A DNA stretch of 63,703 nucleotides from Rossellomorea aquimaris (GCA_020524245.1 JAIVLN010000010.1:1-63703); one strand, 5' to 3'. Counted from the first letter of the stretch, positions 30,201-42,816 are shown. Notes: a model not told the origin generated them from the letters alone. Made by a program: numbers and translations.

Positions 30201-30828
30201 TAACTATACAATCCCATACGGTGCCCGCATAAAGGTAAAAGTGGACGATCAGATCGTCGCTGGTCAAGAACTGACAGAAGGTTCCATCGATCCGAAAGAA
30301 TTGATGAAAGTTTCCGGCGTAGACGCTGTTCAAAACTACCTGTTGCGTGAAGTTCAAAAGGTATACCGTATGCAAGGGGTTGAAATCGGCGATAAGCACG
30401 TCGAGGTAATGGTTCGTCAAATGATGCGTAAGATCCGTGTCATCGAAGCTGGAGATACGAAAGTTCTTCCAGGATCACTGGTCGACATTAACAATTTCAC
30501 TGATGTCAACACAGGTGTCCTATTGGAAGGCGGCCAACCGGCTACCGGTCGACCGATCTTGCTCGGTATCACGAAAGCATCTCTTGAGACAGAATCATTC
30601 TTGTCTGCTGCATCCTTCCAGGAGACGACAAGAGTTCTTACAGACGCAGCCATCAAAGGTAAGCGTGATGAATTACTCGGCTTGAAAGAGAATGTCATCA
30701 TCGGTAAACTAGTACCTGCAGGAACGGGTATGTCACGATATCGCAATATCGTTCCATCCGGGGAAAGTTCCGAAGTGGAAGCGAATGAAGAAGCAGTCGT
30801 GACGGAAGAACTCGTTACACAAGATTAA
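27205..30828 (+). CDS. rpoC: DNA-directed RNA polymerase subunit beta'
   Basis: RpoC carries the catalytic magnesium site. The 1207-residue protein has the N-terminal zinc ribbon (CHCGKY and CDRCGVE), [12 protein letters not shown] with the three catalytic aspartates, the trigger loop/bridge helix region ([18 protein letters not shown]), and the second zinc site ([13 protein letters not shown]). It starts with TTG after GGGAGGT. The last 30 or so residues are acidic and variable. Confidence 0.98.
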   Translation: MIDVNNFEYMKIGLASPDKIRSWSRGEVKKPETINYRTLKPEKDGLFCERIFGPQKDWECHCGKYKRVRYKGVVCDRCGVEVTRAKVRRERMGHIELAAPVSHIWYFKGIPSRMGLVLDMSPRALEEVIYFASWVVTEPGETPLEKKQLLSEKEYRSYREKYGQGFTAQMGAESIKKLLADIDLDKEVEVLKEELKTAQGQRRTRAIKRLEVLEAFRHSGNLTSWMILDVLPVIPPELRPMVQLDGGRFATSDLNDLYRRVINRNNRLKRLLDLGAPNIIVQNEKRMLQEAVDALIDNGRRGRPVTGPGNRPLKSLSHMLKGKQGRFRQNLLGKRVDYSGRSVIVVGPNLKMYQCGLPKEMALELFKPFVMKELVSKGLAHNIKSAKRKVERVQPEVWDVLEEVIKEHPVLLNRAPTLHRLGIQAFEPTLVEGRAIRLHPLVCTAYNADFDGDQMAVHVPLSAEAQAEARLLMLAAQNILNPKDGKPVVTPSQDMVLGNYYLTLERKEAIGEGMVVNDTNEALTAYQNGYVHLHTRVAIPAKALGKGSFTEEQNRKLLITTVGKLIFNEILPPSFPYINEPTEYNLEVATPEKYFVDPTVDVKEEIKSRELITPFKKGILGKIIAEVFKRFKITETSKMLDRMKDLGFKYATKAGITVGVSDIVVLAEKKEILEEAEEKVTKVMQQFRRGLITEEERYDRIISIWSNAKDVIQEKLMVSLDPYNPIFMMSDSGARGNASNFTQLAGMRGLMANPAGRIIELPIKSSFREGLTVLEYFISTHGARKGLADTALKTADSGYLTRRLVDVAQDVIVREKDCGTDRGLTVKAIKEGNEVIEPLDERLVGRVAFKTIHHPENDSVIVGRNDLITEDIAKEIIDLGIEEVVIRSAFTCNTRHGVCKLCYGRNLATGSEVEVGEAVGIIAAQSIGEPGTQLTMRTFHTGGVAGDDITQGLPRIQELFEARNPKGQAVISELDGTVTAINEVREKREITVQGEAESRNYTIPYGARIKVKVDDQIVAGQELTEGSIDPKELMKVSGVDAVQNYLLREVQKVYRMQGVEIGDKHVEVMVRQMMRKIRVIEAGDTKVLPGSLVDINNFTDVNTGVLLEGGQPATGRPILLGITKASLETESFLSAASFQETTRVLTDAAIKGKRDELLGLKENVIIGKLVPAGTGMSRYRNIVPSGESSEVEANEEAVVTEELVTQD

Positions 30829-30838
30829 TAAAGTGTTG

Positions 30839-30867
30839 TTGACAACATTTTTCGATTTTGATAATAT
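30839..30867 (+). promoter_or_regulatory. Sigma-A promoter of the ybxF-rpsL (str) operon
   Basis: TTGACA (30839-30844), 17-bp spacer, TAATAT (30862-30867), directly after rpoC. Confidence 0.82.
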
Positions 30868-30918
30868 AACGTAGTGCTTCCATCTAAAACCTGTAGCTTT
30901 GGAGGATATCAAAACCAA

Positions 30919-31167
30919 ATGTCTTATGAAAAAGTAATGCAGGCGACAAATGTTATTGTTGGCACAAAGCAAACAATAAAAGCCCTTCAGAATGGGGAAG
31001 TGAAAGAGCTAATCGTTGCAGATGATGCAGATCAGCGTGTAACGAATAAAGTCGTTCACATCGCAAAAGAGAAAAGCGTTCCTGTCTCAAACGTCGAATC
31101 TATGAAAAAGCTTGGAAAAGCGTGTGGAATTGATGTCGGGGCTGCAACGGTTGCGATAATAGGATAA
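30919..31167 (+). CDS. ybxF: L7Ae-family K-turn RNA-binding protein YbxF
   Basis: The 82-residue protein belongs to the L7Ae/L30e/S12e family, shown in B. subtilis to bind kink-turn RNA. Family features are [21 protein letters not shown] at the N-terminus and the [15 protein letters not shown] loop that contacts RNA. The ATG at 30919 is eleven bases after GGAGGAT. It is the first gene of the str operon here, before rpsL, as in B. subtilis. Confidence 0.92.
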   Translation: MSYEKVMQATNVIVGTKQTIKALQNGEVKELIVADDADQRVTNKVVHIAKEKSVPVSNVESMKKLGKACGIDVGAATVAIIG

Positions 31168-31170
31168 AAT

Positions 31171-31217
31171 GTTTTTGCCGGGGCGGTCTTCGCCCTGGGC
31201 AAAAACTTTATTTTGTC
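31171..31217 (+). terminator. Long hairpin between ybxF and rpsL
   Basis: GTTTTTGCC (31171-31179) pairs with GGCAAAAAC (31198-31206), enclosing GGGCG (31181-31185) with CGCCC (31191-31195); TTTATTTTG follows. It starts three bases after the ybxF stop. It could be a partial terminator that sets the ratio of ybxF to the ribosomal genes. Confidence 0.65.
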
Positions 31218-31279
31218 CAAAAATGAACCACCTGGATGTGTGGGCTAGGAATACGAAGAAAGAAGGGAGGATAAACAGA

Positions 31280-31702
31280 ATGCCTACTATTAACCAATTA
31301 GTACGTAAAGGTCGTCACTCAAAAGGTAAAAAGTCTGACTCACCAGCATTGAACAAAGGTTACAACAGCTTCAAGAAAGCGAACACTGACCTTTCTTCTC
31401 CACAAAAACGTGGTGTTTGTACACGTGTTGGTACAATGACGCCTAAGAAACCGAACTCTGCACTACGTAAATACGCGCGTGTTCGTTTGACTAACCAGAT
31501 TGAAGTTACAGCTTACATTCCTGGAATTGGTCACAACCTACAAGAACACAGTGTTGTATTGATCCGCGGAGGTCGTGTTAAGGACTTACCAGGGGTACGT
31601 TACCACATCGTTCGTGGTGCGCTTGACACTGCTGGAGTCAATGACCGTCGTCAAGGTCGTTCTAAGTATGGAACGAAGAAACCTAAAGATGAAAAGAAAT
31701 AA
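31280..31702 (+). CDS. rpsL: 30S ribosomal protein S12
   Basis: S12 controls decoding accuracy. The 140-residue product has the conserved [11 protein letters not shown] block with the lysine that is changed in streptomycin resistance, here wild type, and [15 protein letters not shown] 31280 follows GGGAGG; a further in-frame stretch upstream is leader. Confidence 0.97.
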   Translation: MPTINQLVRKGRHSKGKKSDSPALNKGYNSFKKANTDLSSPQKRGVCTRVGTMTPKKPNSALRKYARVRLTNQIEVTAYIPGIGHNLQEHSVVLIRGGRVKDLPGVRYHIVRGALDTAGVNDRRQGRSKYGTKKPKDEKK

Positions 31703-31750
31703 GCTGATAGCTTAATCCAATAGGAACAATTTAAGGAAGGAGGGGACCAC

Positions 31751-32221
31751 ATGCCTCGTAAAGGACCTGTAGAACGTCGTGATGTATTACCAGATCCAAT
31801 TTATAAATCTAAGCTTGTGACACGCCTAATCAACAAAATCATGGTTGATGGAAAAAGAGGTGTAGCGCAAAAGCTTCTATATAATGCATTCAACATCGTT
31901 CAAGAGAAAACGAACCAAGATCCAATGGAAGTACTTGATCAAGCACTTAAGAACATCATGCCAGTTCTTGAAGTAAGAGCTCGCCGTGTCGGTGGTGCAA
32001 ACTATCAAGTACCAGTTGAAGTACGCCCTGAGCGTCGTTCAACACTTGGACTTCGTTGGTTGGTAAACTACTCTCGTCTTCGTGGTGAAAAGACCATGGA
32101 AGAGCGCTTGGCTTACGAAATCATGGATGCTGCAAACAACACTGGTGCATCTGTGAAGAAGCGTGAAGACATGCATAAGATGGCTGAAGCGAACAAAGCA
32201 TTCGCTCACTATCGTTGGTAA
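31751..32221 (+). CDS. rpsG: 30S ribosomal protein S7
   Basis: S7 starts assembly of the 30S head. The 156-residue protein begins [15 protein letters not shown] and has the conserved [14 protein letters not shown] and ARYRW-type C-terminus (HYRW). The ATG follows AAGGAGGGG. It lies between rpsL and fusA as usual. Confidence 0.98.
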   Translation: MPRKGPVERRDVLPDPIYKSKLVTRLINKIMVDGKRGVAQKLLYNAFNIVQEKTNQDPMEVLDQALKNIMPVLEVRARRVGGANYQVPVEVRPERRSTLGLRWLVNYSRLRGEKTMEERLAYEIMDAANNTGASVKKREDMHKMAEANKAFAHYRW

Positions 32222-32274
32222 GATCTACTTTATAAAAAACTATCAATCCCATTTTAGGAAGGAGAAAGACCCAA

Positions 32275-34359
32275 ATGGCAAGAGAGTTCTCCTTGAAAGA
32301 TACACGTAATATCGGAATCATGGCTCACATCGATGCCGGTAAGACAACTACGACTGAGCGTATTCTATTTTACACTGGTCGTATCCACAAAATTGGTGAA
32401 ACTCACGAAGGAGCTTCACAAATGGACTGGATGGAGCAGGAACAGGAGCGTGGAATCACAATCACTTCCGCTGCGACAACTGCTCAATGGAAAGACCACC
32501 GTATCAACATCATCGACACACCTGGACACGTAGACTTCACAGTTGAAGTTGAACGTTCATTGCGTGTACTTGATGGTGCGGTAGCAGTACTTGATGCTCA
32601 ATCTGGTGTTGAGCCTCAAACAGAAACTGTATGGCGTCAGGCGACGACATACCACGTACCACGTGTTGTATTCATCAACAAAATGGACAAAATCGGAGCA
32701 GACTTCATCTACTCCCTTGGAACACTACGTGAACGCCTAGGTGCTAACGCACATGCGATCCAGCTTCCAATCGGTGCTGAAGATAACTTCGAAGGAATCA
32801 TCGATCTTGTTGAAATGAAAGCATATTTCTATGAAGATGACCTTGGTACACGTACAAAAGCTGGTGAAATCCCAGATGAGTACAAAGAGCTTGCTGAAGA
32901 GTATCATGGTAAACTAGTTGAAGCAGTTGCTGAACTAGATGAAGAACTCATGATGAAGTATCTAGAAGGTGAAGAGCTAACAGTCGACGAACTGAAAGCT
33001 GGAATCCGTAAAGGTACTGTAAACGTTGAATTCTACCCAGTACTATGTGGTTCAGCATTTAAAAACAAAGGTGTTCAGCTTGTACTAGACGCTGCACTTG
33101 ACTACTTGCCTTCTCCATTAGATGTACCTCCAATCAAAGGTTTCATCGCTGGAGATGAAGAACAAAAGGAAATAACACGTGAAGCTGACGATAACGGTCC
33201 TTTCTCTGCCTTAGCATTTAAGGTAATGACAGATCCTTACGTTGGTAAGCTTACTTTCTTCCGTGTGTACTCTGGAACATTAGATTCAGGTTCATACATC
33301 AAAAACTCTACGAAGGACAAGCGTGAGCGTGTAGGACGTATCCTACAAATGCACGCTAACTCCCGTGAAGAGATCTCAACTGTATACGCAGGGGACATCG
33401 CTGCTGCAGTTGGATTGAAAGATACTTCAACAGGGGACACACTATGTGATGAAGGTGACGCAGTCATCCTTGAATCCATGGACTTCCCTGAGCCAGTTAT
33501 CTCCCTGTCTGTTGAGCCTAAATCAAAGGCTGACCAAGACAAGATGGCTATCGCGCTTGCGAAGTTGGCTGAAGAGGATCCAACGTTCAAAACTGAAACG
33601 AACCAAGAAACGGGTCAAACGATCATCTCTGGTATGGGTGAGCTTCACCTTGACATCATCGTAGACCGTATGAAGCGTGAGTTTAAAGTTGAAGCGAACG
33701 TTGGTGCACCACAAGTTGCTTACCGTGAAACAATTCGCAAAGCTGCGAAGGTTGAAGGTAAATTCGTACGACAATCCGGTGGACGTGGACAATACGGACA
33801 CGTTTGGATCGAGTTCGAACCTAACGAAGAAGGTGCAGGATTCGAGTTCGTCAACAAGATCGTCGGTGGGGTTGTACCACGTGAATACATTCCTGCGGTA
33901 CAAAACGGTATTGAAGAAGCATTGCAAAACGGTATGCTTGCTGGTTATCAAGTAATCGACGTTAAAGCAACAATCTTCGATGGTTCTTACCACGATGTTG
34001 ACTCGAACGAAATGGCGTTTAAGATTGCCGGTTCCATGGCACTTAAGAACGCGAAGCAATACTGTAGCCCAGTACTTCTTGAGCCGATGATGAAAGTTGA
34101 AGTCGTCGTTCCTGAAGAGTACATGGGAGACATCATGGGAGATGTAACATCTCGCCGTGGACGAGTTGAAGGTATGGAAGCACGTGGTAACGCTCAAGTT
34201 ATCCGCGCAATGGTACCTCTTTCTGAGATGTTTGGTTACGCTACGACTCTACGTTCTAGAACGCAAGGTCGTGGAACGTACACGATGCACTTTGAAAAGT
34301 ACGAAGAAGTACCGAAGTCGATTTCTGAAGAAATCATCAAAAAAGTAAGCGGTCAGTAA
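32275..34359 (+). CDS. fusA: Translation elongation factor G
   Basis: EF-G is the GTPase that drives translocation. Of 694 residues, the G domain shows [32 protein letters not shown] and NKMDKIGAD; domains II-V follow. The ATG is preceded by AAGGAGAAAG. The gene is separated from tuf by 120 bp that contains a 12-bp hairpin. Confidence 0.98.
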   Translation: MAREFSLKDTRNIGIMAHIDAGKTTTTERILFYTGRIHKIGETHEGASQMDWMEQEQERGITITSAATTAQWKDHRINIIDTPGHVDFTVEVERSLRVLDGAVAVLDAQSGVEPQTETVWRQATTYHVPRVVFINKMDKIGADFIYSLGTLRERLGANAHAIQLPIGAEDNFEGIIDLVEMKAYFYEDDLGTRTKAGEIPDEYKELAEEYHGKLVEAVAELDEELMMKYLEGEELTVDELKAGIRKGTVNVEFYPVLCGSAFKNKGVQLVLDAALDYLPSPLDVPPIKGFIAGDEEQKEITREADDNGPFSALAFKVMTDPYVGKLTFFRVYSGTLDSGSYIKNSTKDKRERVGRILQMHANSREEISTVYAGDIAAAVGLKDTSTGDTLCDEGDAVILESMDFPEPVISLSVEPKSKADQDKMAIALAKLAEEDPTFKTETNQETGQTIISGMGELHLDIIVDRMKREFKVEANVGAPQVAYRETIRKAAKVEGKFVRQSGGRGQYGHVWIEFEPNEEGAGFEFVNKIVGGVVPREYIPAVQNGIEEALQNGMLAGYQVIDVKATIFDGSYHDVDSNEMAFKIAGSMALKNAKQYCSPVLLEPMMKVEVVVPEEYMGDIMGDVTSRRGRVEGMEARGNAQVIRAMVPLSEMFGYATTLRSRTQGRGTYTMHFEKYEEVPKSISEEIIKKVSGQ

Positions 34360-34399
34360 TCGTTTACGACTTGTACAATGAAGTACATTTATTGTAAGC

Positions 34400-34434
34400 T
34401 AAGATAGGTGAGACATAGCCTTTCACCTATCTTA
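34400..34434 (+). other. Perfect 12-bp hairpin between fusA and tuf
   Basis: TAAGATAGGTGA (34400-34411) is fully complementary to TCACCTATCTTA (34423-34434) with an 11-base loop. No T run follows, so it is not a typical terminator; it may stabilise or help process tuf mRNA. Confidence 0.7.
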
Positions 34435-34479
34435 CAAATAAAACTAAACCATTTTCATATTTAAAGGAGGAACATACTC

Positions 34480-35670
34480 ATGGGTAAAGAAAAATTCGAT
34501 CGTTCCAAAGACCACGTTAACATTGGTACAATTGGACACGTTGACCATGGTAAAACTACACTAACTGCTGCGATCACTACAGTACTTCACAAGAAGTCTG
34601 GTAAAGGTGAAGCTCGTGCATACGACCAAATCGACGGTGCACCAGAAGAGCGTGAGCGTGGAATCACAATCGCGACAGCACACGTTGAGTACGAAACTGA
34701 CAACCGTCACTATGCTCACGTTGACTGCCCAGGACACGCTGACTACGTTAAGAACATGATCACAGGTGCTGCACAAATGGACGGCGGAATCCTTGTTGTT
34801 TCTGCTGCTGATGGCCCAATGCCACAAACTCGTGAGCACATCCTTCTATCTCGTCAAGTAGGTGTACCTTACCTTGTTGTATTCATGAACAAGTGTGACA
34901 TGGTAGACGACGAAGAACTACTTGAACTAGTAGAAATGGAAGTACGTGACCTTCTTTCTGAGTACGACTTCCCTGGTGACGATGTACCAGTAATCAAAGG
35001 TTCTGCTCTTAAAGCTCTTGAAGGAGACGCTGATTGGGAAGCTAAAATCTTTGAACTTATGGATGCGGTTGATGAGTACATCCCAACTCCAGAACGTGAC
35101 CACGACAAGCCATTCATGATGCCAGTTGAGGACGTATTCTCAATCACTGGACGTGGAACAGTTGCTACTGGTCGTGTTGAGCGTGGTAAGGTTAAAGTTG
35201 GAGACGAAATCGAAATCCTTGGTCTTACTGAAGAGCCTAAGAAAACTACAGTAACTGGTGTAGAAATGTTCCGTAAGCTTCTTGACTATGCAGAAGCTGG
35301 AGACAACATCGGTGCACTACTTCGTGGTGTATCCCGTGACGACATCGAGCGTGGACAAGTTCTTGTTCAACCAGGAACTGTTAAAGCTCACACTAAGTTC
35401 AAAGCTGAAGTTTATGTTCTATCTAAAGAAGAAGGTGGACGTCACACTCCATTCTTCGCTAACTACCGTCCTCAGTTCTACTTCCGTACTACGGACGTAA
35501 CTGGAACAATCGCGCTTCCAGAAGGAACTGAAATGGTAATGCCTGGCGACAACATCGAAATGACTGTTGAACTAATCGCGCCAATCGCGATCGAAGACGG
35601 TACTAAGTTCTCTATCCGTGAGGGTGGACGTACTGTAGGTGCTGGTGTCGTTTCAACTATCATCGAATAG
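34480..35670 (+). CDS. tuf: Translation elongation factor Tu
   Basis: EF-Tu delivers aminoacyl-tRNA to the ribosome. The 396-residue product shows [39 protein letters not shown] and NKCDMVDD, then beta-barrel domains 2 and 3. The ATG follows AAAGGAGGAAC. A strong terminator closes the operon; this is the only tuf in the window. Confidence 0.98.
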   Translation: MGKEKFDRSKDHVNIGTIGHVDHGKTTLTAAITTVLHKKSGKGEARAYDQIDGAPEERERGITIATAHVEYETDNRHYAHVDCPGHADYVKNMITGAAQMDGGILVVSAADGPMPQTREHILLSRQVGVPYLVVFMNKCDMVDDEELLELVEMEVRDLLSEYDFPGDDVPVIKGSALKALEGDADWEAKIFELMDAVDEYIPTPERDHDKPFMMPVEDVFSITGRGTVATGRVERGKVKVGDEIEILGLTEEPKKTTVTGVEMFRKLLDYAEAGDNIGALLRGVSRDDIERGQVLVQPGTVKAHTKFKAEVYVLSKEEGGRHTPFFANYRPQFYFRTTDVTGTIALPEGTEMVMPGDNIEMTVELIAPIAIEDGTKFSIREGGRTVGAGVVSTIIE

Positions 35671-35687
35671 TCGATAGATATTGATTT

Positions 35688-35717
35688 AAAAGCACTCCTT
35701 TCGAGGAGTGCTTTTTC
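35688..35717 (+). terminator. Terminator after tuf
   Basis: AGCACTCCT (35691-35699) pairs with AGGAGTGCT (35704-35712) around TTCG, followed by five T. Confidence 0.92.
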
Positions 35718-35742
35718 TATTGGTAGAAAGAGTGTGGAAATT

Positions 35743-35870
35743 TGGCGTTTTCTAAAACAAACCCTCTTTTTTTACAAAACACCTGTGGTTTTTTTCTAAA
35801 ACCCCACACCGATTTTCTAAAACAGCACACCGTTTTTCTAAAATATCACCTCATTTTTCTAAAACACCTG
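35743..35870 (+). repeat. Tandem array of six 21/22-bp units
   Basis: A unit like TTTTTCTAAAACNNCACACCG repeats; the CTAAAAC core (or variant) starts at 35752, 35774, 35796, 35817, 35838 and 35859, a spacing of 22, 22, 21, 21 and 21 bp. One unit has ACAAAAC, another CTAAAAT. The + frame is open with a seven-residue repeat rich in FLK, but it has no ribosome site and looks like a by-product of the period. Confidence 0.85.
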
Positions 35871-35982
35871 ATCACCACCCACGAAAATCGCCACACAACA
35901 AAGCAGCCGCAACGTAAAATCCCCACTTGCCCTCAACAATAATTTTCCAAGCGCGAAATTTATCACATAACCCAAAAAAACC

Positions 35983-36011
35983 TTGCAAAACATAGGCGAA
36001 ACCTTTATAAT
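35983..36011 (+). promoter_or_regulatory. First promoter of the S10 operon
   Basis: TTGCAA (35983-35988), 17-bp spacer, TATAAT (36006-36011). Confidence 0.8.
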
Positions 36012-36049
36012 TGTTCAAGTGTGGCTGAAACATTATTGTTCTGGAGATG

Positions 36050-36078
36050 TTGCAAAACCCTTGCAACTCTAGTATAAT
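36050..36078 (+). promoter_or_regulatory. Second promoter of the S10 operon
   Basis: TTGCAA (36050-36055), 17-bp spacer, TATAAT (36073-36078). Its -35 and -10 are identical to those of the first promoter 67 bp upstream. Confidence 0.82.
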
Positions 36079-36089
36079 CAGTAATGTTG

Positions 36090-36518
<429 letters not shown>

Positions 36519-36556
36519 AACAAATTAAATTTTTCATATTTTAGGAGGTGTGACGA

Positions 36557-37195
36557 ATGACCAAAGGAATCTTAGGTAAGAAGATCGGTATGACGCAAAT
36601 CTTTGCAGAGAACGGTGAAGTGATTCCAGTAACTGTTGTTGAAGCTAGTTCTAACGTTGTTCTACAAGTGAAGACTACTGAAAACGACGGCTACGAAGCG
36701 ATCCAAATCGGTTATGCTGACAAGAAAGAATCTCGTACCAACAAACCTGCAAAGGGCCATGCTGAAAAAGCAAACACAAACCCTAAGCGCTACGTTAAAG
36801 AACTTCGCGGAGTGGAACTCGGAAGTTATGAAGTTGGTCAGGAAGTCAAGGTAGATATTTTCCAGGAAGGCGACAGTGTAGACGTCACTGGAACATCAAA
36901 AGGTAAAGGATTCCAAGGTGCAATCAAGCGACACGGACAATCTCGCGGACCAATGACTCACGGTTCCCGTTATCACCGTCGTCCTGGTTCAATGGGTGCT
37001 GTTGACCCAATGCGCGTATTCAAAGGTAAAAAGCTACCTGGACGTATGGGCGGTAAGACAGTTACAGTTCAAAACCTTGAAATCGTTAAGGTCGACACAG
37101 ACCGTAATCTACTATTGATCAAAGGTAACGTACCTGGAGCGAAGAAGAGCTACGTTACTGTCGAATCTGCTGTTAAGGCAAAAGAAGCTAAGTAA
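36557..37195 (+). CDS. rplC: 50S ribosomal protein L3
   Basis: L3 is an early assembly protein that reaches the peptidyl-transferase centre. The 212 residues begin [15 protein letters not shown] and contain [15 protein letters not shown] and MAGRMG-type block GRMGGKTVT. The ATG is seven bases after AGGAGGTG. Confidence 0.98.
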   Translation: MTKGILGKKIGMTQIFAENGEVIPVTVVEASSNVVLQVKTTENDGYEAIQIGYADKKESRTNKPAKGHAEKANTNPKRYVKELRGVELGSYEVGQEVKVDIFQEGDSVDVTGTSKGKGFQGAIKRHGQSRGPMTHGSRYHRRPGSMGAVDPMRVFKGKKLPGRMGGKTVTVQNLEIVKVDTDRNLLLIKGNVPGAKKSYVTVESAVKAKEAK

Positions 37196-37212
37196 GAAAG
37201 GAGGATACACCG

Positions 37213-37836
37213 GTGCCAAAAGTAACGCTATTTAACCAATCCGGTTCTGAAATCGGAGAAATCGAATTGAATGACAATGTATTTGGTATTGAGCCAAATA
37301 ACCACGTGCTTTTTGAAGCTGTTGTAATGCAACAATCTTCAACTCGTCAAGGAACTCACGCTGTCAAAAACCGTTCTGCGGTACGAGGCGGAGGTCGTAA
37401 ACCTTGGCGTCAAAAAGGAACTGGCCGTGCTCGTCAAGGATCAATCCGTTCACCACAATGGGTAGGCGGTGGAACTGTATTTGGTCCAACACCACGAAGC
37501 TACAGCTACAAGCTTCCTAAAAAAGTACGTCGTTTAGCAATCAAATCTGCTCTTTCATCTAAAGTGCAAGAGAACAACATGGTTGTCTTGGAAGATCTTA
37601 AATTTGATGCTCCAAAGACAAAAGAAATGGCTAGTGTATTAGCAAACTTCTCTACAGCAACTAAAGCACTATTCGTAACAGCTGATGTGAACGAATTTGC
37701 AGCTTTATCTGCTCGTAACATCCCTGGAGTAACACTGATCACTGCTGACGGTGTAAACGTCTTGGATGTGCTTAACCACGATAAGCTATTCATGACGAAA
37801 GATGCTGTAGAAAAGGTAGAGGAGGTGCTCGCATAA
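37213..37836 (+). CDS. rplD: 50S ribosomal protein L4
   Basis: L4 lines the exit tunnel with its long loop ([20 protein letters not shown] is visible near residues 60-80). The product has 207 residues and starts with GTG 37213 after AAAGGAGG. In E. coli L4 represses the S10 operon; in Bacillus this is not established. The stop shares one base with the rplW start. Confidence 0.98.
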   Translation: MPKVTLFNQSGSEIGEIELNDNVFGIEPNNHVLFEAVVMQQSSTRQGTHAVKNRSAVRGGGRKPWRQKGTGRARQGSIRSPQWVGGGTVFGPTPRSYSYKLPKKVRRLAIKSALSSKVQENNMVVLEDLKFDAPKTKEMASVLANFSTATKALFVTADVNEFAALSARNIPGVTLITADGVNVLDVLNHDKLFMTKDAVEKVEEVLA

Positions 37837-38126
37837 TGGCAGACGCACGTGAAATTATCAAGCGCCCCGTTATCACTGAACGTACTACAGAAATCATGGG
37901 TGACAGAAAGTACACGTTCGAGGTTGACCCTCGCGCGAACAAAACCCAGATCAAAAACGCAATTGAAGAGATTTTCGGTGTGAAAGTCGAAAATGTTAAC
38001 ACTCAAAACTATAAAGGAAAGAAGAAACGTGTAGGTCGTTACTTCGGATTCACTGCTAAGCGCAAAAAAGCGATTGTTCAGTTGACATCTGATAGTAAAG
38101 AACTCGATTTCTTCGAAGGAGTATAA
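37836..38126 (+). CDS. rplW: 50S ribosomal protein L23
   Basis: L23 sits at the tunnel exit and docks trigger factor and SRP. The 96-residue product has [12 protein letters not shown] and [22 protein letters not shown] overlaps the rplD stop (TAATG), implying coupled translation. Confidence 0.98.
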   Translation: MADAREIIKRPVITERTTEIMGDRKYTFEVDPRANKTQIKNAIEEIFGVKVENVNTQNYKGKKKRVGRYFGFTAKRKKAIVQLTSDSKELDFFEGV

Positions 38127-38153
38127 ACCTACTCGTAAAGGAGGGACCGTAAA

Positions 38154-38984
38154 ATGGCTATCAAAAAGTATAAACCAACTACAAATGGTCGTCGTCATAT
38201 GACGTCATCTGATTTTAGTGAAATTACAACAGACCAACCCGAAAAGTCGTTGTTAGCGCCACTTAGCAAAAAAGCTGGACGTAACAACCACGGGCGTATT
38301 ACTACACGTCACCAAGGTGGAGGCCACAAGCGTAAGTATCGTATCATCGATTTCAAACGTGACAAAGATGGAATACCAGGACGCGTTGCTACGATCGAAT
38401 ACGATCCAAACCGTTCTGCAAACATCGCGCTAGTCCACTATGCTGACGGAGAAAAACGTTATATCCTTGCAACTAAAGGTATGGCAGTAGGACAAGAAGT
38501 AATGTCAGGACCAGATGCGGACATCAAGAATGGTAACGCAATGGCTCTTAAAGATATCCCAGTGGGTACAACAATCCACAATATCGAAATGAAGCCTGGT
38601 CGTGGAGGACAGCTTGTACGTTCTGCAGGTGCTGAAGCACAACTTCTAGGTAAAGAGGAACGTTACGCACTAGTACGTCTTCGTTCTGGAGAGACTCGTC
38701 GTATCCTATTGACTTGCCGTGCGACAATCGGTCAAGTAGGAAACCTTGAGCACGAATTGATCAACATCGGTAAAGCTGGACGTTCTCGCTGGTTAGGTAA
38801 GCGCCCTACAGTTCGTGGTTCTGTTATGAACCCTAGTGATCACCCACACGGTGGTGGTGAAGGACGCGCACCAATCGGACGTAAATCACCAATGTCACCT
38901 TGGGGCAAACCGACTCTTGGTTACAAGACTCGTCAGAAGAACAAGCCAAGTGACAAGTATATCGTACGTCGTCGTAAAAAATAA
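38154..38984 (+). CDS. rplB: 50S ribosomal protein L2
   Basis: L2 supports subunit joining and peptidyl transfer. The 276 residues contain the conserved [20 protein letters not shown] region and the functional histidine in [13 protein letters not shown]. The ATG follows AAAGGAGGG. Confidence 0.98.
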   Translation: MAIKKYKPTTNGRRHMTSSDFSEITTDQPEKSLLAPLSKKAGRNNHGRITTRHQGGGHKRKYRIIDFKRDKDGIPGRVATIEYDPNRSANIALVHYADGEKRYILATKGMAVGQEVMSGPDADIKNGNAMALKDIPVGTTIHNIEMKPGRGGQLVRSAGAEAQLLGKEERYALVRLRSGETRRILLTCRATIGQVGNLEHELINIGKAGRSRWLGKRPTVRGSVMNPSDHPHGGGEGRAPIGRKSPMSPWGKPTLGYKTRQKNKPSDKYIVRRRKK

Positions 38985-38994
38985 CGGGATTGAA

Positions 38995-39016
38995 CTACGG
39001 TTCAAACGAACCGTAG
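38995..39016 (+). other. Hairpin between rplB and rpsS
   Basis: CTACGGTTC (38995-39003) pairs perfectly with GAACCGTAG (39008-39016) around AAAC. No T run follows; likely an intercistronic stability or processing element. Confidence 0.6.
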
Positions 39017-39041
39017 CGCAATCGCGAAGGGAGGTACTAGA

Positions 39042-39320
39042 ATGGGTCGTAGTTTAAAAAAGGGACCTTTCGTAGATGACCATCTAATGAAAAAAGTTGA
39101 AGCGCAAGGTGAAAGCAACGACAAGAAAGTCATCAAGACTTGGTCTCGTCGATCTACTATTTTTCCACAGTTCATCGGACACACAATTGCCGTTTATGAC
39201 GGACGTAAGCATGTGCCAGTGTACGTGACAGAAGACATGGTCGGACACAAGTTGGGAGAATTCGCTCCAACACGTACGTACAAAGGCCACGCTGCTGATG
39301 ATAAGAAAACAAGACGTTAA
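39042..39320 (+). CDS. rpsS: 30S ribosomal protein S19
   Basis: S19 binds S13 in the 30S head. The 92-residue product starts [17 protein letters not shown] and has [20 protein letters not shown]. The ATG follows GGGAGG. Confidence 0.98.
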   Translation: MGRSLKKGPFVDDHLMKKVEAQGESNDKKVIKTWSRRSTIFPQFIGHTIAVYDGRKHVPVYVTEDMVGHKLGEFAPTRTYKGHAADDKKTRR

Positions 39321-39340
39321 CAAGAGAGGAGGTACTCGGA

Positions 39341-39682
39341 ATGGAAGCTAAAGCTGTTGCAAAACAGGTTCGAATTGCTCCTCGTAAAGCTCGCCTAGTC
39401 GTCGATCTCATTCGAGGAAAGGAAGTTGGAGAAGCGATTGCGATCTTGCGTCATACGCACAAAGGTGCATCTCCAATTGTAGAAAAGGTGTTGAACTCTG
39501 CGATCGCAAATGCAGAACACAACTACGAAATGGAACCAAACAACTTAGTAATCAAAACTGCTTATGTTGATGAAGGTGTAACATTGAAACGATTCCGCCC
39601 ACGTGCTATGGGTCGTGCAAGCCGTATCAACAAGCGCACAAGCCACATCACAATCGTGGTATCAGAAAAGAAGGAGGGATAA
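39341..39682 (+). CDS. rplV: 50S ribosomal protein L22
   Basis: L22 lines the exit tunnel with its hairpin near the macrolide site. The 113-residue product contains [18 protein letters not shown] and the loop [19 protein letters not shown], which is intact. The ATG follows GAGAGGAGG. Confidence 0.98.
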   Translation: MEAKAVAKQVRIAPRKARLVVDLIRGKEVGEAIAILRHTHKGASPIVEKVLNSAIANAEHNYEMEPNNLVIKTAYVDEGVTLKRFRPRAMGRASRINKRTSHITIVVSEKKEG

Positions 39683-39685
39683 ATC

Positions 39686-40975
<1,290 letters not shown>

Positions 40976-40996
40976 ATTGAAGGGAGGACTTAAAAA

Positions 40997-41260
40997 ATGA
41001 GCGAACGCAACCAACGTAAAGTATATGTAGGTCGTGTAGTATCCGACAAAATGGATAAGACGATCACAGTACTAGTTGAAACTTATAAAAACGACCAATT
41101 GTACGGAAAGCGCGTTAAGTACTCTAAGAAGTTCAAGGCGCACGATGAGAACAACACCGCTAAAATGGGTGACATCGTTCGAATCATGGAAACTCGTCCA
41201 TTGTCTAAAGACAAGCGTTTCCGTTTAGTAGAAGTGGTAGAAGAATCCATCATTATCTAA
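40997..41260 (+). CDS. rpsQ: 30S ribosomal protein S17
   Basis: S17 is a primary 16S-binding protein with an OB fold. The 87-residue product shows [19 protein letters not shown] and [18 protein letters not shown]. The ATG follows GAAGGGAGG. Confidence 0.98.
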   Translation: MSERNQRKVYVGRVVSDKMDKTITVLVETYKNDQLYGKRVKYSKKFKAHDENNTAKMGDIVRIMETRPLSKDKRFRLVEVVEESIII

Positions 41261-41307
41261 TAAAAGTTTCGGATCGATACTTTCAGTCCGAAAGGAGGTA
41301 CACGTAA

Positions 41308-41676
41308 ATGATTCAACAAGAATCCCGTTTAAAAGTTGCTGACAACTCTGGAGCTCGTGAACTACTAGCGATCAAGGTCCTCGGTGGATCTGGACGTAAG
41401 TATGCAAACATCGGTGATATGATTGTGTGTTCTGTTAAATCCGCAACACCAGGCGGCGTTGTTAAGAAGGGTGACGTTGTACGCGCGGTTGTCGTACGTA
41501 CTAAGCGCGGTGTGCGCCGTCCAGACGGTTCTTACATCCGCTTTGACGAGAACGCAGCAGTCATCGTACGTGATGACAAGAGCCCAAGAGGAACACGTAT
41601 TTTCGGACCAGTTGCACGTGAACTACGTGACAACCAATTCATGAAAATCGTTTCACTAGCGCCAGAAGTACTCTAA
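41308..41676 (+). CDS. rplN: 50S ribosomal protein L14
   Basis: L14 forms bridge B5/B8 with the 30S. The 122-residue product begins [18 protein letters not shown] and contains [12 protein letters not shown]. Its AAAGGAGGT ribosome site begins inside a TTTCGGA/TCCGAAA hairpin (41267-41293), which might modulate translation. Confidence 0.98.
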   Translation: MIQQESRLKVADNSGARELLAIKVLGGSGRKYANIGDMIVCSVKSATPGGVVKKGDVVRAVVVRTKRGVRRPDGSYIRFDENAAVIVRDDKSPRGTRIFGPVARELRDNQFMKIVSLAPEVL

Positions 41677-41722
41677 TAATTGAATTTCAAGCATTGTCTT
41701 GTAAGGAGGTGCGCAAGCCGCT

Positions 41723-42043
41723 ATGCCTAAAATGCACGTGAAAAAAGGCGATAAAGTTCAAGTTATCTCAGGTAAGGATAAAGGGAAGCAAGGTGTGATC
41801 CTTCAAGCATTACCAAAGGAAAACCGTGTGATCGTTGAAGGAGTAAACGTCGTTAAAAAACACGCTAAACCTTCTCAAGATAATCCACAAGGTGGAATCC
41901 TTAATGTTGAAGCTTCAATCCACGCTTCTAACGTTATGCCGATCGACCCTAAGTCTGGAGAACCTACACGCGTAGGTCATGAAGAAAAGGACGGAAAGAA
42001 AGTACGAGTTGCTAAAAAATCAGGGGAAGCTCTTGATAAATAA
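41723..42043 (+). CDS. rplX: 50S ribosomal protein L24
   Basis: L24 is an assembly-initiating protein. The 106-residue product has the KOW motif [18 protein letters not shown] and [10 protein letters not shown]. The ATG at 41723 is about 12 bases after AAGGAGGTG, longer than usual; [10 protein letters not shown] matches the family, and an in-frame ATG three codons on is less likely. Confidence 0.97.
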   Translation: MPKMHVKKGDKVQVISGKDKGKQGVILQALPKENRVIVEGVNVVKKHAKPSQDNPQGGILNVEASIHASNVMPIDPKSGEPTRVGHEEKDGKKVRVAKKSGEALDK

Positions 42044-42069
42044 GCAAAGGTGAAAGGAGGTTACCTAGA

Positions 42070-42609
42070 ATGAATCGTCTACAAGAAAGATATAAGCAAG
42101 AAATCGTTCCTTCTCTACAAGAGAAGTTCGAATATAGCTCAGTAATGCAAGTACCAAAAATCGATAAGATCGTAATCAACATGGGACTAGGAGATGCTGT
42201 TTCCAACGCGAAAGCACTTGACGTTGCAGTTGAAGAATTGACTGAAATCGCTGGTCAAAAGCCGGTTGTTACGAAAGCGAAGAAATCCATCGCTGGATTC
42301 AAACTTCGTGAAGGTATGCCAATCGGTGCGAAAGTAACATTACGCGGTGAGCGTATGTACGATTTCCTAGACAAGCTAATCAGCGTTTCTCTTCCACGTG
42401 TACGTGACTTCCGTGGGATTTCTAAGAAATCATTCGACGGTCGTGGAAACTACACACTTGGTGTGAAAGAACAGCTTATTTTCCCAGAGATCGATTATGA
42501 TAAGGTCAACAAAGTGCGCGGTATGGATATCGTTATCGTAACTACTGCAAACTCAGACGAAGAGGCTCGTGAACTACTTACTCAAGTAGGTATGCCATTC
42601 CAAAAATAA
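42070..42609 (+). CDS. rplE: 50S ribosomal protein L5
   Basis: L5 binds 5S rRNA and contacts P-site tRNA. The 179-residue product contains [33 protein letters not shown] and RDFRGIS. The ATG follows AAAGGAGGT. Confidence 0.98.
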   Translation: MNRLQERYKQEIVPSLQEKFEYSSVMQVPKIDKIVINMGLGDAVSNAKALDVAVEELTEIAGQKPVVTKAKKSIAGFKLREGMPIGAKVTLRGERMYDFLDKLISVSLPRVRDFRGISKKSFDGRGNYTLGVKEQLIFPEIDYDKVNKVRGMDIVIVTTANSDEEARELLTQVGMPFQK

Positions 42610-42612
42610 TGA

Positions 42613-42816
<204 letters not shown>

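Noticed and set aside
33523-34197. Long reverse frame (224 codons) opposite fusA
   Set aside because: Codon use mirrors the strongly biased fusA gene; no start signal or family likeness.
35742-35942. Open + frame with repeated FLK residues after tuf
   Set aside because: No ribosome site, low complexity, and explained by the tandem array.
37506-38198. Long reverse frame (230 codons) opposite rplD-rplW
   Set aside because: Shadow of highly expressed ribosomal genes with no ribosome site.
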